From the NCBI GenBank assembly GCA_026874595.1, contig JAPPUL010000068.1, forward strand, positions 1,937,001 through 2,001,000: 64,000 bases of DNA, written 5' to 3'. Both the position numbers and the translations under genes were made by a program. The notes beneath the pieces were generated by a model, which worked only from the letters and a program-made list of their open reading frames with translations, ran no database searches and was not told where the DNA came from. The DNA comes from Sipunculus nudus. Taxonomy: Eukaryota > Annelida > Sipuncula > Golfingiida > Sipunculidae. The stretch's first letter is position 1. Every line of letters starts with the position of its first letter. Below, in pieces: positions 18,602 through 28,216 of this stretch.

Positions 18602-19900
18602 TTATCTAGACATTTTTGCTATTTCAATCTTTCTGTTTATATATGTATCTAGTTTATTTCTTATCGGGCTTGATATGTTTGTAAATACTATTATTGCAAC
18701 AGACTCGCCTCTTAAGAATTTTATATTATTCTTTTCGTCGTCTTCTTTTATTTCATAAATATACAAAACTTTACCTATTGCTTTAACTTCAATTGGGACA
18801 GTGTCATCTATATATAGAAAGAGATCAATTTCTGTATCCTTACGTAAAGCTCTTTGCAAAATGGCATTACTATACTTAATACGTACACCCCCTGCACTTA
18901 AATCTACTATGCTTATTAGTACCGAATCTTTTATATTATTATAATTATCAATATTTGCCTTTCTTATTTGTTGAGCTATTATTTCGCATGTTATTAATAT
19001 GCTTTTCAGTTCCTTTAAATTAAATTCTACAGATTCTTTACTAAGAACTATATATCCTAAAATATTGTTATAAGCAATTATGGGAGCACATATATAAGAT
19101 ATGATATTTTCTGTGCTGTTTTTAATTAGCTCTACAATCGATAGTAGCTTATCTTTTACAACGGTTATATTATTTGTAGCCTCTTCGAGATTAAGAGTCT
19201 CTAGATAAGGTAATAGCGAAGTATAATATTCTTTTCTTGGTTTGCAGATGTAGTTTTCAATGTTATATACATCTGGTATATATATGGCTTTCTTTGTTTT
19301 ATGTATAGTTTTTATTATTGGATATTCTTTTAAATTCGTTTCATCCTTATCTTCTTCATCTGTATATATTTTAAATTTTTGAACCTTACTAAAGGTACTG
19401 AAATATTTTATTACAAGCGTAAAGAAATCATATATATCTATGTTTTGTGATGTTAGTGTTTCATATATTGGTAATATAAGCTTATCGTTAGATAAATTTA
19501 CATTGTATTTTAAAGCCTCTATATCTAGTTCTAAGTCATTAATTATACTTATTGATATATTTGCCTCTCTGTCAAGAACAAATCTGTTATACTTTCTTTT
19601 TACTCCCTTTTTTACTTCAGAAGGCGTTTCAATCAAAAGTTCACCATGATTCACTTTTAATACATTACAAACAGCAAAATAACTTAACTTATGGTTTATT
19701 CTAAGTTCTACTTGTTTAATTGTCTCTGGGATAGAACCTTTGTAAAATAGTGTGATTATTTCAGGGGTTGTTTTTTCTATATCTACAAGATATTCCTTCT
19801 CATCGTGTACTACTAAAACTTTGACTTTACGTGCCCTAAGGTAAGTAAAGAGTTTTGCAATCTCTTTATTATCTTGTATAATACTTGTTTTTTTATACAT
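18602..19900 (-). CDS. PilZ-like domain protein with GAF-like middle
   Basis: A protein of 432 residues. The C-terminal third has SIVDLSAGGVRIKYS (about residues 330-345), the D-x-S-x-x-G motif of c-di-GMP-binding PilZ domains. The N-terminal 110 residues look like a YcgR/PilZN-type beta domain ending in KRKYNRF. The middle (about 150-310) resembles a GAF domain (YICAPIIAYNNILGYIVLSKE). This arrangement recalls the DUF1577/PilZ proteins of spirochaetes, but that is from memory. It may couple c-di-GMP to motility or surface behaviour. The gene is very rich in A+T and looks intact. Confidence 0.6.
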   Translation of the reverse strand: MYKKTSIIQDNKEIAKLFTYLRARKVKVLVVHDEKEYLVDIEKTTPEIITLFYKGSIPETIKQVELRINHKLSYFAVCNVLKVNHGELLIETPSEVKKGVKRKYNRFVLDREANISISIINDLELDIEALKYNVNLSNDKLILPIYETLTSQNIDIYDFFTLVIKYFSTFSKVQKFKIYTDEEDKDETNLKEYPIIKTIHKTKKAIYIPDVYNIENYICKPRKEYYTSLLPYLETLNLEEATNNITVVKDKLLSIVELIKNSTENIISYICAPIIAYNNILGYIVLSKESVEFNLKELKSILITCEIIAQQIRKANIDNYNNIKDSVLISIVDLSAGGVRIKYSNAILQRALRKDTEIDLFLYIDDTVPIEVKAIGKVLYIYEIKEDDEKNNIKFLRGESVAIIVFTNISSPIRNKLDTYINRKIEIAKMSR

Positions 19901-20264
19901 AGCTTGCTTAGTATCAGTGCCTACAGTGTCGTTTACTTACAGCTTGACCATTAGTTTCCTCTTGATCTATAAAATACAGTTATAATATATACTTCCAAGA
20001 ATTATTATATACTAAATATAGTGTTTATTAGTAATATATAGATAATTATTATTTGTATATTATGCTATTTGTGTATGCTATTATAAGTTGATATAATTTA
20101 ATGTCTTAAGAGTAGCATAAATCAAAATACATATACAACTTAGCTCTTTTATATGATTTATAAATGTCTCTTGTTCTTATGTCTTTTACACTTAGAAAAG
20201 AAAGTTTTATATGAGGCTTTTATTTTTTAAGAGAAACTTCGGAATAATTATATAATTATTAGCA
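19901..20264. other. A+T-rich gene-free stretch
   Basis: No coding region, RNA gene or strong hairpin is seen in these 364 bp. It separates the PilZ-like gene from the end of hypF and probably holds the promoter of the former on the minus strand. Confidence 0.5.
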
Positions 20265-22571
20265 TTACTTTGGCTTTATGCATTCACAAGCCATAGCTAC
20301 AGCTGCTTGCCCTAAACTAAGTCCTCCATCACCAGCTGGAAATTCCATGGGTAGTAGAGTCTTAAAGCCGCTACTTTCTAACTCTTTTTTAGCTAAAGTT
20401 GTCAATAGCTTGTTTTGAAATACTCCCCCTGTCATAACTACAGTATCAAAACCATACTGTTCTGACAATATAACTGATAGATTGTGTATTAGTTTTGAAA
20501 GTCCCATATGAAATTTATAGGCTATTTCTACATTGCTTTTGGCTTTTAGATCTTCTATTAAGGCTTGCCACATTGATTTTGTGCTTATTATAATAGGGGT
20601 TTCTCTACTATTTAGGTCAAAGTTATATCCTATTTGCTCTTTCTTTTTATCACATTGTGTTGCTAAAGCCTCTAATTCTAACGCTGCTTGGCCCTCATAA
20701 CTAATTGAATCCTTACATATATTTAACATATAAGCTACTGCGTCAAATAAGCGCCCAACAGATGATGTTAAAGTTATATCTAAACTATTATCTAATACTT
20801 TTTTTAATGCTTTAATTGGCTTATTAGAAAATAATTTGTCAATATCTATTTTATTATCTATTTTATATTTTTTTAAATATGCAAATGCCATTCTCCATGG
20901 TTGTTCATTAGCTTTATCACCTCCTAGCAATTCTATATATTCAAAATGGGCTATCCTTTCAAATGTAGTATAGTCTGATAAAAGAAATTCGCCGCCCCAT
21001 ATGTTATTATCTATACCAAGTCCGCTTCCATCCCAAACAATTCCTAAAACTTTGGGGGTATTAACTGCACGTTGATGTTCGAATAGGCAAGCTGCTATAT
21101 GTGCATGATGATGTTGTACTTGTTTAATAGATATGTTTTCTTTTACAGAGTATTGATGTGCATATTGAGAAGATAAATAGTTAGGATGCATGTCGCAGGC
21201 TAACATATCTAACTTAATATTATATATGTCCTTATATAAATCAATATTTTTGATGAAATCATTATAACTTTCTAAGTTCTTTAAATCTCCTATATGCTGA
21301 GATATAACTACTTTGTCTTTCGTGGCAAGGCAAAAAGTGTTTTTAAGTTCTGCTCCTGTCCCTAAAATGTTTTTTGTACAGTTAAAGCCATCAGGAATTT
21401 TTAGAGTAACTGGCGAGTAGCCTCTTGCTCGACGAATCATACAAGGCTTATTATTTATAACTTGTATCACAGAATCATCAACTCGATTTACTATGTCTCT
21501 ATTATGAATTACAAAGTAATCACATATATCATTTAGTTCATCTATAACCTCTTCATTTTGAGTAATTTGTGGATTAGAGTTTTTGTTAGCTGAACTTAGT
21601 ATTATAGGCACTTGAAATTGCTCACATAATAAGTGGTGTAATGGTGAGTAGGGAAGCATGAAGCCTAGTTTATTTTGTTTTGGGGATATACAATCTGGCA
21701 AACTATTGCTGGCTTTTTCTAATAGCACTATCGGAGAGGCATTATTTGTAAGCAATGACTTTTCTTCATTAGACACTATGCAATATTTTTTTATTGTCTG
21801 AATGTCTTTAGCCATTAACGCTAATGCTTTATATGGTCTTTTTTTTAATAGTCTAAGTTTTTTAATAGCTTCTACATTAGTTGCTATTAAAGCAATATGA
21901 TATCCTCCTATCCCTTTAATAGCAAGTATCTTGCCTTCTTTCATTAATAAACTTGCTTTAGTTATTATATCATTACAACTAACTTTCTTGTAATTATTGT
22001 CTACTAATTCTAAAGACGGACCGCAAGCCGGACAAGCATTTGGCTGTGCATGAAATCTTTTATCAGTATGATTATGGTACTCTCCTTCGCATAGCTTACA
22101 CATTTGGAAGTGCGACATACTTGTATTTTTTCTATCATATGGCAACTTAGTAATAATAGAAAATCTTGGGCCACAGTTAATACAATTAGTAAATGGATAT
22201 TTATATCTTTGATTTTGGTAATCGTTTATTTCTTTCACGCATGAACTACAAGTACTTACATCTGGCAAGATATTTGTGTTTATTTTGCTAGCTTTACTAT
22301 TACTAATAGTAAAATTGGTATAGTCAGACGCTGTTTCGTATTCTACAACTTCAACACTTTCTACTTTTGCTAAATTAGGGTAGTTACTTTCTATAAAGCT
22401 AATAAAGGCTTTTAGGTTAGCAGAATCTGATTGAGCTATAAGGATTACTCCATTTCCGTCATTGTAAACCTCGCCATAGATTTTGTATCTTAAAGAAGCA
22501 TTGTATATAAAAGGTCTAAAACCTACTCCTTGTACTATTCCTCTAATTATGATTTTCTTAGTTACTTGCAT
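20265..22571 (-). CDS. hypF: Carbamoyltransferase HypF
   Basis: A protein of 768 residues, the usual length. HypF makes and transfers carbamoyl groups to HypE, the first step to the CN ligands of the NiFe site. In order it shows an acylphosphatase domain (RGIVQGVGFRPF, residues 9-20), two zinc fingers (CSSC...CINCGPRFS and CKLC...CPACGP), a YrdC-like domain (about 190-380), and the carbamoyltransferase domain with QHHHAHIAACLFEH and WDGSGLG. It is the last of the hyp genes and lies 82 bp after hypE. It appears complete. Confidence 0.96.
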   Translation of the reverse strand: MQVTKKIIIRGIVQGVGFRPFIYNASLRYKIYGEVYNDGNGVILIAQSDSANLKAFISFIESNYPNLAKVESVEVVEYETASDYTNFTISNSKASKINTNILPDVSTCSSCVKEINDYQNQRYKYPFTNCINCGPRFSIITKLPYDRKNTSMSHFQMCKLCEGEYHNHTDKRFHAQPNACPACGPSLELVDNNYKKVSCNDIITKASLLMKEGKILAIKGIGGYHIALIATNVEAIKKLRLLKKRPYKALALMAKDIQTIKKYCIVSNEEKSLLTNNASPIVLLEKASNSLPDCISPKQNKLGFMLPYSPLHHLLCEQFQVPIILSSANKNSNPQITQNEEVIDELNDICDYFVIHNRDIVNRVDDSVIQVINNKPCMIRRARGYSPVTLKIPDGFNCTKNILGTGAELKNTFCLATKDKVVISQHIGDLKNLESYNDFIKNIDLYKDIYNIKLDMLACDMHPNYLSSQYAHQYSVKENISIKQVQHHHAHIAACLFEHQRAVNTPKVLGIVWDGSGLGIDNNIWGGEFLLSDYTTFERIAHFEYIELLGGDKANEQPWRMAFAYLKKYKIDNKIDIDKLFSNKPIKALKKVLDNSLDITLTSSVGRLFDAVAYMLNICKDSISYEGQAALELEALATQCDKKKEQIGYNFDLNSRETPIIISTKSMWQALIEDLKAKSNVEIAYKFHMGLSKLIHNLSVILSEQYGFDTVVMTGGVFQNKLLTTLAKKELESSGFKTLLPMEFPAGDGGLSLGQAAVAMACECIKPK

Positions 22572-22653
22572 TTGACATGAGTTTCTATAGTCCTAGAAGA
22601 ATCTTAATAAAATTTAATAAATTTATATTAGTTCTCATGATTGGTCTTCTAGC

Positions 22654-23688
22654 TTAACATATACGTGGTAGAGGTTCGCTACTTAAGGTATTTAAAATTC
22701 TACTGCCGCCAAAGCTACTTTGCATTACAACTTGCTTATGTTTGTCAACTACATCTCCTATAATACAAGCCTGCTTTCCATGTTTTAATTTGCGTATTGC
22801 TTTTACCGTTTCAGCTGCTCTTTCTTCCGGGACTATAGCTACTAATAACCCTTCATTTGCTAGATATAAAGGATCTAAACCAAGTATCTCGCATACTCCT
22901 AAAACCTGAGGTTCAATTGGAATTAAGTTCTCATCAATATGTAAACCAACATTACTCGCCTCCGATATCTCGTTTAAGACACTAACAAGCCCGCCCCGAG
23001 TTGCATCTCGCATAGCTCGACAATCTCGTGCTTTTTCCAATATGCACTTTGTTACCTCGTTTAATGAGCAGGTATCACTTGTCAATTCTTGTATCAAGCC
23101 CATATCTCCTCGTATGTCAGCTATAACTGCTCCGTGCCGACCTACAGAATTATTTATGATTATTTTATCTCCAACTTTTGCATTCGATACACTAAGATTA
23201 AATTGCTTAGGAATTATTCCAATCCCTGCTGTGTTAATAAATAGCTTATCTGCCGCTCCTGAAGGAACTACTTTTGTATCTCCTGTTACTATTTGTACGC
23301 CAGCTTCCTTAGCTGCTTCACTCATAGAATTCATTATATCTTCTAGTTCCGATATTTCAAGTCCCTCTTCTATTATAAGAGCACAACTTAAATATAAGGG
23401 TCTTGCCCCTCCTACAGATAAATCATTTACTGTCCCATTAACTGCTAACTTTCCTATATCTCCTCCAGGAAATTTAATCGGAGTTATTACATAAGAATCT
23501 GTTGTAAAGGCTAGCCTATCTCCTTTTTCCATTTGATTTATAGACAAATCTAGTCTGGCTTGGTCTTCTAATGATAAAAAATCCTTACTCCCAACACCTA
23601 CAAAATACTTTAGTATACTATCTTTAATCAAATTAGACATTGTACTACCGCCACTACCATGTGCTAACGTTATCGTTTTGTTAGGCAT
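22654..23688 (-). CDS. hypE: Hydrogenase maturation protein HypE
   Basis: A protein of 344 residues. HypE dehydrates the carbamoyl group on its C-terminal Cys to thiocyanate, then hands CN to iron on HypC-HypD. The N-terminal AHGSGGSTMSNLI, the ATP-binding GDTKVVP and the obligatory C-terminal PRIC are present. Its start overlaps the end of hypD by 8 bp. Confidence 0.96.
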   Translation of the reverse strand: MPNKTITLAHGSGGSTMSNLIKDSILKYFVGVGSKDFLSLEDQARLDLSINQMEKGDRLAFTTDSYVITPIKFPGGDIGKLAVNGTVNDLSVGGARPLYLSCALIIEEGLEISELEDIMNSMSEAAKEAGVQIVTGDTKVVPSGAADKLFINTAGIGIIPKQFNLSVSNAKVGDKIIINNSVGRHGAVIADIRGDMGLIQELTSDTCSLNEVTKCILEKARDCRAMRDATRGGLVSVLNEISEASNVGLHIDENLIPIEPQVLGVCEILGLDPLYLANEGLLVAIVPEERAAETVKAIRKLKHGKQACIIGDVVDKHKQVVMQSSFGGSRILNTLSSEPLPRIC

Positions 23689-24826
23689 CTTTTCTCATTC
23701 TTCCAAAATTATAGTACGCTGCACAGGCCCCTTCTGAGGACGTCATTAAAGCTCCAAGCGGATTCTCAGGGGTGCATTCTTTCCCAAATATTTTACATTC
23801 CCAAGGCTTTAAAACTCCTTTTAATACCGCCCCACATTCACAAAGCTCCGGATCTGTAGTTTTAGGCATTGATATTGAAAAGTGTTTCTCTGCATCGTAT
23901 AATGCATATTTTTCCCTTATCCTAACTCCTGAATAATCTATATATCCCAATCCTCGCCATTCAAAAAACTCTCTTATTTCAAAAACTTCCTTAATCGCAT
24001 CTAATGACACCTTATTACCTTCTTCTAAAACCACTCGCTTATATTGATTTTCTATTTCACTCCTGCATTCAACCTTTTGTTTTAGTAGCATATACAAAGA
24101 CTGCAATACATCTAAAGGTTCAAAGCCCGCTATTACAAGAGGTTTTTTATACTCATTTGCTATGAATTTATATGGCTTTATTCCTATCACCATGCTAACG
24201 TGTCCGGGGCCTATAAAGCCATCTAGACGCAGGTCTGGGGAATCTAGGATTGCTTTAATTGTTGGGATAATCGTAATGTGATTACAAAATAACTTAAAGT
24301 TAGTCAACGACTCTTTATGCGCTTGTAATAGTGTCAACGCCGTTGTTGGCATCGTAGTTTCAAAACCTAATCCAAAAAATACTACTTCCTTATCAGGATT
24401 TTTAAAAGCCAATTTTAAACTATCCAAAGGAGAGTATACCATCCTAATATCTGCTCCTTGCGCCTTGGCTTGCAATAAACTCTTATTTGAGCCTGGCACT
24501 CGCATTGCATCTCCAAAAGTTGTGAAAATTACATTCGGAGACTCAGCTATTTTAACGCACGCATCAACCTGACTCATAGGTAAAACGCATACCGGACAGC
24601 CAGGACCATGCACTAAATCTATAATATCTGGCAGCATGTCTTTTATCCCATACCTGAATATTGCATGGGTATGCCCTCCACAAACTTCCATGAATTGAAG
24701 AGGCTTTTTTATTTTACTCGGCAGTTTAGTTGATAGCGTATTTATTTTATTTACTAACTTACTTGCTATCTCTCCATTACGAAACTCTTCCATCATATTT
24801 AAATTACTCGTTTTTAAATTACTCAT
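23681..24826 (-). CDS. hypD: Hydrogenase maturation protein HypD
   Basis: A protein of 381 residues that carries an Fe-S cluster and, with HypC, assembles the Fe(CN)2CO unit. Conserved motifs are FMEVCGGHTHAIFRYG, VHGPGCPVCVLP, GFETTMPTTALT, GPGHVSMVIG and the C-terminal cysteines CECG, WECKIFGKEC and EGACAAYYNFGR. It lies between hypC and hypE, in the standard order. Confidence 0.96.
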   Translation of the reverse strand: MSNLKTSNLNMMEEFRNGEIASKLVNKINTLSTKLPSKIKKPLQFMEVCGGHTHAIFRYGIKDMLPDIIDLVHGPGCPVCVLPMSQVDACVKIAESPNVIFTTFGDAMRVPGSNKSLLQAKAQGADIRMVYSPLDSLKLAFKNPDKEVVFFGLGFETTMPTTALTLLQAHKESLTNFKLFCNHITIIPTIKAILDSPDLRLDGFIGPGHVSMVIGIKPYKFIANEYKKPLVIAGFEPLDVLQSLYMLLKQKVECRSEIENQYKRVVLEEGNKVSLDAIKEVFEIREFFEWRGLGYIDYSGVRIREKYALYDAEKHFSISMPKTTDPELCECGAVLKGVLKPWECKIFGKECTPENPLGALMTSSEGACAAYYNFGRMRKDA

Positions 24827-24880
24827 TCCTTCTCCCTTTATTGGCTATATAGAAAAATGTTGTCGCTTCTTTTTAGGTTT

Positions 24881-25156
24881 TTAGGCTGTGCCTGACATTG
24901 CTTGCTTCTCGTCTTCAAGCTCGCCTAACTCTTCTAAAACTTCTAAAGTTCGCTTTGCCTCATCTTCGTCTACCATAGCTATCGCAAAACCAACATGGAC
25001 TAATACCCAATTATCTATAATATCTTTTATTCTTCTTTCTCCATCAAGTACACATGATATGTCTACCTTACGCCTAACCCCTATAATATCTATCATAGCC
25101 TCATTCTTACTCTCATCTGTTATCTTGACTATCTTACCTGGAATTCCTAAGCACAT
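24881..25156 (-). CDS. hypC: Hydrogenase maturation chaperone HypC
   Basis: A protein of 91 residues. It starts MCLGIPGKIV, with the essential Cys2 that binds the iron unit, and continues with VRRKVDISCVL and WVLVHVGFAIAMVDEDEA, typical of HypC. The acidic tail is a little longer than usual. A second HypC-family module is fused to HupG further up the operon (29102-29800), so the locus has both the general chaperone and a hydrogenase-specific one. Confidence 0.95.
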   Translation of the reverse strand: MCLGIPGKIVKITDESKNEAMIDIIGVRRKVDISCVLDGERRIKDIIDNWVLVHVGFAIAMVDEDEAKRTLEVLEELGELEDEKQAMSGTA

Positions 25157-25186
25157 TTTATTACCTCAAAATTATATAATACAAAA

Positions 25187-26002
25187 CTATCTTTTTAATA
25201 AACTTAGCGTTTTTAACTGCGCTTCAAGCCAACTATACCACTTATCCATCCCTTCTCCTGTATAACTTGAAAGCTCCAATACCTGTATCTTAGGATTAAC
25301 TTTACGGGCGTATTCTACACACTCACCAACATCAAATTTAAGATAGGGAAGTAAATCTATTTTATTTATTAACATCAAATCAGATGCCGCAAACATATCC
25401 GGATACTTTAGCGGCTTATCTTCTCCTTCCGTTACCGATAAAATTGCAACCTTTGCATACTCCCCAAGATCAAAGCCTGCAGGACATACTAAATTACCTA
25501 CGTTTTCAATAAACAATATACTTTTTGACTCCAGCTCCAGCTCTTTATATGCATGCATAATCATATGCGCATCTAGGTGGCACCCTTTCCCTGTGTTAAT
25601 CTGTATGACCTCTACTCCTGTCTTCTTAACCCTTTGGGCATCCTGAGTCGTTTGTTGATCGCCTTCTATAACTTGCAGGGGGATTTTATCCTTTAAAGCA
25701 ATTAGTGTCTTTTCTAAAATACTTGTCTTGCCAGAACCCGGACTTGAAACCAAATTTAACGCTAAAACTGACCTCTCTAAAAATAAACTGCGGTTTTTAT
25801 TAGCATATATATTATTCTTTGACAATATATCATGCTCAATCTCTACAATCTTATCTTGCCTTACCCCTGATATATGTTGTCCTGCCTCTCCTTTAGAATA
25901 ATCATGAACATTGTTGACTTTGTTATTGTGATGTTTATGATTATGTTTATTATTAGCAGTTTCTGTATTAGAAAGTCCGCTGCAACCACATACTGTACAC
26001 AT
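25187..26002 (-). CDS. hypB: Hydrogenase nickel incorporation GTPase HypB
   Basis: A protein of 271 residues. The N-terminus has the high-affinity nickel motif CTVCGC (residues 2-7) and a short His-rich stretch (NKHNHKHHNN) for nickel storage. The G domain shows the P loop SSPGSGKTS, EGDQQTTQDA, ENVGNLVCPAGFDLGE and NKIDLLPY. It works with HypA, encoded 3 bp upstream, to load nickel into HupL. Confidence 0.96.
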   Translation of the reverse strand: MCTVCGCSGLSNTETANNKHNHKHHNNKVNNVHDYSKGEAGQHISGVRQDKIVEIEHDILSKNNIYANKNRSLFLERSVLALNLVSSPGSGKTSILEKTLIALKDKIPLQVIEGDQQTTQDAQRVKKTGVEVIQINTGKGCHLDAHMIMHAYKELELESKSILFIENVGNLVCPAGFDLGEYAKVAILSVTEGEDKPLKYPDMFAASDLMLINKIDLLPYLKFDVGECVEYARKVNPKIQVLELSSYTGEGMDKWYSWLEAQLKTLSLLKR

Positions 26003-26005
26003 TTT

Positions 26006-26350
26006 TTAGTCCTCCACTGATATTTTTTTTATTTTTAATTCCTCTCCACCTATAACTGTCAATTGACTACCTTTGCACTTAACACAGTTATCAAATCTAT
26101 TTTTAATAATGACCTGTTCATTACAAGTAAAGCACCAAGCAAGCCCTTCTGTCTCAACTATTATTAACTGGCAGCCAGATAAAATTGTGTCCTTAACAAC
26201 TGCATCAAAACTAAATTCTAAAGCTTTAATTTCAACTCCGGAAAAAGGACCCACTTCTAACCACAGTGTATTTATCCTTTTATATGAATTATTTCTTGCT
26301 TGCTCCTGCAATGATTCTAAGATGCTTAGACAAATACTCATTTCATGCAT
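26006..26350 (-). CDS. hypA: Hydrogenase nickel metallochaperone HypA
   Basis: A protein of 114 residues. The N-terminal MHEMSI binds nickel through His2, and the zinc site is formed by CFTC and CVKC. It overlaps hupK by 8 bp and precedes hypB by 3 bp, so translation is probably coupled. Confidence 0.96.
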   Translation of the reverse strand: MHEMSICLSILESLQEQARNNSYKRINTLWLEVGPFSGVEIKALEFSFDAVVKDTILSGCQLIIVETEGLAWCFTCNEQVIIKNRFDNCVKCKGSQLTVIGGEELKIKKISVED

Positions 26351-27527
26351 AACTAACTGTTATATCATAATCAATGCATGGGTCAACTGTATCAACTAAT
26401 AGTTTAACTTTATTAGATATATCTTTTGGGCTAGAGTAAGGTAAACCAAAAATCATACGGTTTACAATACCATTCTTCTTACTAAAGTTCCAATCAGTTG
26501 GCGAGACTATTTTATACTCTTCTATTAAATCATGATTAAAAGATGCCTTATGTACTAAAAGTCCCCTGCTAGCTTCGACCATAGCTATTGCATTTGTTTT
26601 ATGAAAAGAAGGTTTATAACATACTCTTTCTTCTTTTAAGATATTGCAATGCTTCCTTACTAAAGTTAATAAATCAAATATTTCAACAAGTCGTGAAACC
26701 GCCCTTGTAAAAAGCCCTTGTCCTTTAGCTTCACTTAATAAGTTAATAAAGTCTTTTTGCATTTGCCGACTAAATGCTGTAGTCTCGAAAGTATTGTCTG
26801 CACTTCTAGAATCTAAATCTATAGAAGTTCTTATATCTTCATTTCTTTCTAATAACCGTTTTATATCTTCAATATCATCTGGTAGCATATTTGTAAAAAT
26901 ATTCCCGATGTCTGCTAAGTCCTTTTTACTTATATAGTTTAAAAACTTAGATGCTATAGTATTGCTATTCTTAACCCACAAGTTAAATATATCTAAATTA
27001 CTAAAGAGCTTACTAGGATTAATATCTTTTCCTAATAACGTAATAACTAGTTTGTTCTCTATATCATCGATTAAATCTCTAATGCGACTCCCGCTCTTAA
27101 TTATTTTATCCTCTAATCCCAAAGGAGATTTAACATCAACAAATACATGTTTTTTGACATCTTTGAGTAATGATATTAGCTCTACTATACTTTTGTCAAT
27201 CTTGTCGTCTGCTAGTTTCCATTTGGTAGCAATACTAAAACAATGTTCTCCTATATTTTCTAAATAAAGTAATAATTCGTATGCTATCACCTCGTTTGGA
27301 CTTAATTGAATCACATTGCTATTATGCAATAATCTCAAAAAAGCTAATTGATGTGCAGTCCTACAAATACTATAAACTACTCCTAAAAGGTAATTAACAT
27401 CATATATCGATTTCCCAACTAAAAGCTTGTCTAATCCAGAAGAACAGTTAGAATTTATATTTACCTTCTGCACCCCAGAATCTGCTATTCTAAGATCGAT
27501 ATTAATACGCCTGTCAAGTAACATCAA
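26343..27527 (-). CDS. hupK: Hydrogenase assembly protein HupK/HoxV-like
   Basis: A protein of 394 residues and a distant paralogue of the large subunit. In the Cupriavidus system HoxV carries the Fe(CN)2CO cofactor with HoxL before insertion. The remnant of the N-terminal motif is VVYSICRTAH. The C-terminal motif is DPCIDYDITV, which keeps only the first Cys of the large-subunit DPCxxC, as is usual for HupK. It lies between hupJ (4-bp ATGA overlap) and hypA (8-bp overlap). Sequence identity to HupL is low and the call rests heavily on context. Confidence 0.8.
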   Translation of the reverse strand: MMLLDRRINIDLRIADSGVQKVNINSNCSSGLDKLLVGKSIYDVNYLLGVVYSICRTAHQLAFLRLLHNSNVIQLSPNEVIAYELLLYLENIGEHCFSIATKWKLADDKIDKSIVELISLLKDVKKHVFVDVKSPLGLEDKIIKSGSRIRDLIDDIENKLVITLLGKDINPSKLFSNLDIFNLWVKNSNTIASKFLNYISKKDLADIGNIFTNMLPDDIEDIKRLLERNEDIRTSIDLDSRSADNTFETTAFSRQMQKDFINLLSEAKGQGLFTRAVSRLVEIFDLLTLVRKHCNILKEERVCYKPSFHKTNAIAMVEASRGLLVHKASFNHDLIEEYKIVSPTDWNFSKKNGIVNRMIFGLPYSSPKDISNKVKLLVDTVDPCIDYDITVSYA

Positions 27528-28006
27528 ATACGTCCTCTTAAAAAATCCCTTCTAGATAGGCTTTTGGATTTACGAGTATTTGATTCGTTGGTAAAAAGCT
27601 GATTCATAATTTCTTGTGCTGTCTTAAAAGCGTCATCGTGAGAGGAAAAGCCAAACATAGGGGAAAACAAAGAGCAAGTTAAATAAGAGCCTATTTTATC
27701 CGAAGCCTGTGTTAAAAATCTGTACTTACCGCTTGGGAAACTTAAGCTAATTTCCTTTCCTACACTTTTTATATCAAGTCCTCCTTTATTAAACTCCCCT
27801 TTATTAAACTCCCCTTCAGGTATCACTATTAGATTCATAAACCACGGCGTTATTAAAACTCCAACATATTTATTGTCTTCGTAAAGCCTAAACCCTACAC
27901 ATTCTACAATAAGTTTTGAATTTACTACGGGCATAGAAGCCATAGTAGTAGCAAGAACATCATTAAAGTAATCTGTTAAATATTTTACTGCATCATCAAC
28001 TGTCAT
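27524..28006 (-). CDS. hupJ: Hydrogenase assembly chaperone HupJ (HybE/HoxT family)
   Basis: A protein of about 160 residues from ATG 28006 (starts MTVDDAVKYL). An upstream in-frame extension to 28096 exists but would lie deep inside hupI, so I reject it. HybE features are visible: MASMPVVNSKLIVECVGFRLYEDNKYVGVLITPWFMNLIVIP and a later FPSGKYRFLT. The family helps proofread the small subunit before Tat export. A 15-bp in-frame tandem duplication gives GEFNKGEFNKGG at about residues 65-76. It overlaps hupI by 11 bp and hupK by 4 bp. Confidence 0.82.
   Translation of the reverse strand: MTVDDAVKYLTDYFNDVLATTMASMPVVNSKLIVECVGFRLYEDNKYVGVLITPWFMNLIVIPEGEFNKGEFNKGGLDIKSVGKEISLSFPSGKYRFLTQASDKIGSYLTCSLFSPMFGFSSHDDAFKTAQEIMNQLFTNESNTRKSKSLSRRDFLRGRI
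27783..27816. repeat. 15-bp in-frame tandem duplication in hupJ
   Basis: CCTTTATTAAACTCC occurs twice in tandem, with the first bases of a third copy. It adds five residues to HupJ without a frameshift. Confidence 0.88.
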
Positions 28007-28214
28007 TTTTATTGAAAACCATAAACTGATCCTTATCTCCATCACATTCTGGACAACGCCAATGGTCTGGTAACTGGGAAAAAGGGGTATTTGCAACTAT
28101 CTGCCAATACTCATCTCCTTTTTTAGGCTCATAAACATATTGACAGATTTTACATTCCATCATATCATTATCTTTAATCTTATCTTTATCACCTAAAAAA
28201 CTACCTTCAAACAT
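27996..28214 (-). CDS. hupI: Rubredoxin-like protein HupI/HoxR
   Basis: A rubredoxin-type protein of 72 residues with CKIC and CPEC, which bind one iron. It starts MFEGSFLGDK and has the family ending DQFMVF. I prefer ATG 28214; a GTG three codons earlier overlaps the hupH stop. HoxR/HupI is needed for correct assembly of the Fe-S clusters of O2-tolerant hydrogenases at high O2. It lies between hupH and hupJ, as in the reference gene order. Confidence 0.93.
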   Translation of the reverse strand: MFEGSFLGDKDKIKDNDMMECKICQYVYEPKKGDEYWQIVANTPFSQLPDHWRCPECDGDKDQFMVFNKNDS

Positions 28215-28216
28215 AA

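Noticed and set aside
24881-25156. hypC as a redundant copy of the hupF module
   Set aside because: Two HypC-family proteins are normal in such loci: one general and one hydrogenase-specific.
28007-28096. Longer N-terminus for hupJ
   Set aside because: It would overlap most of a real rubredoxin gene; the family start fits ATG 28006.
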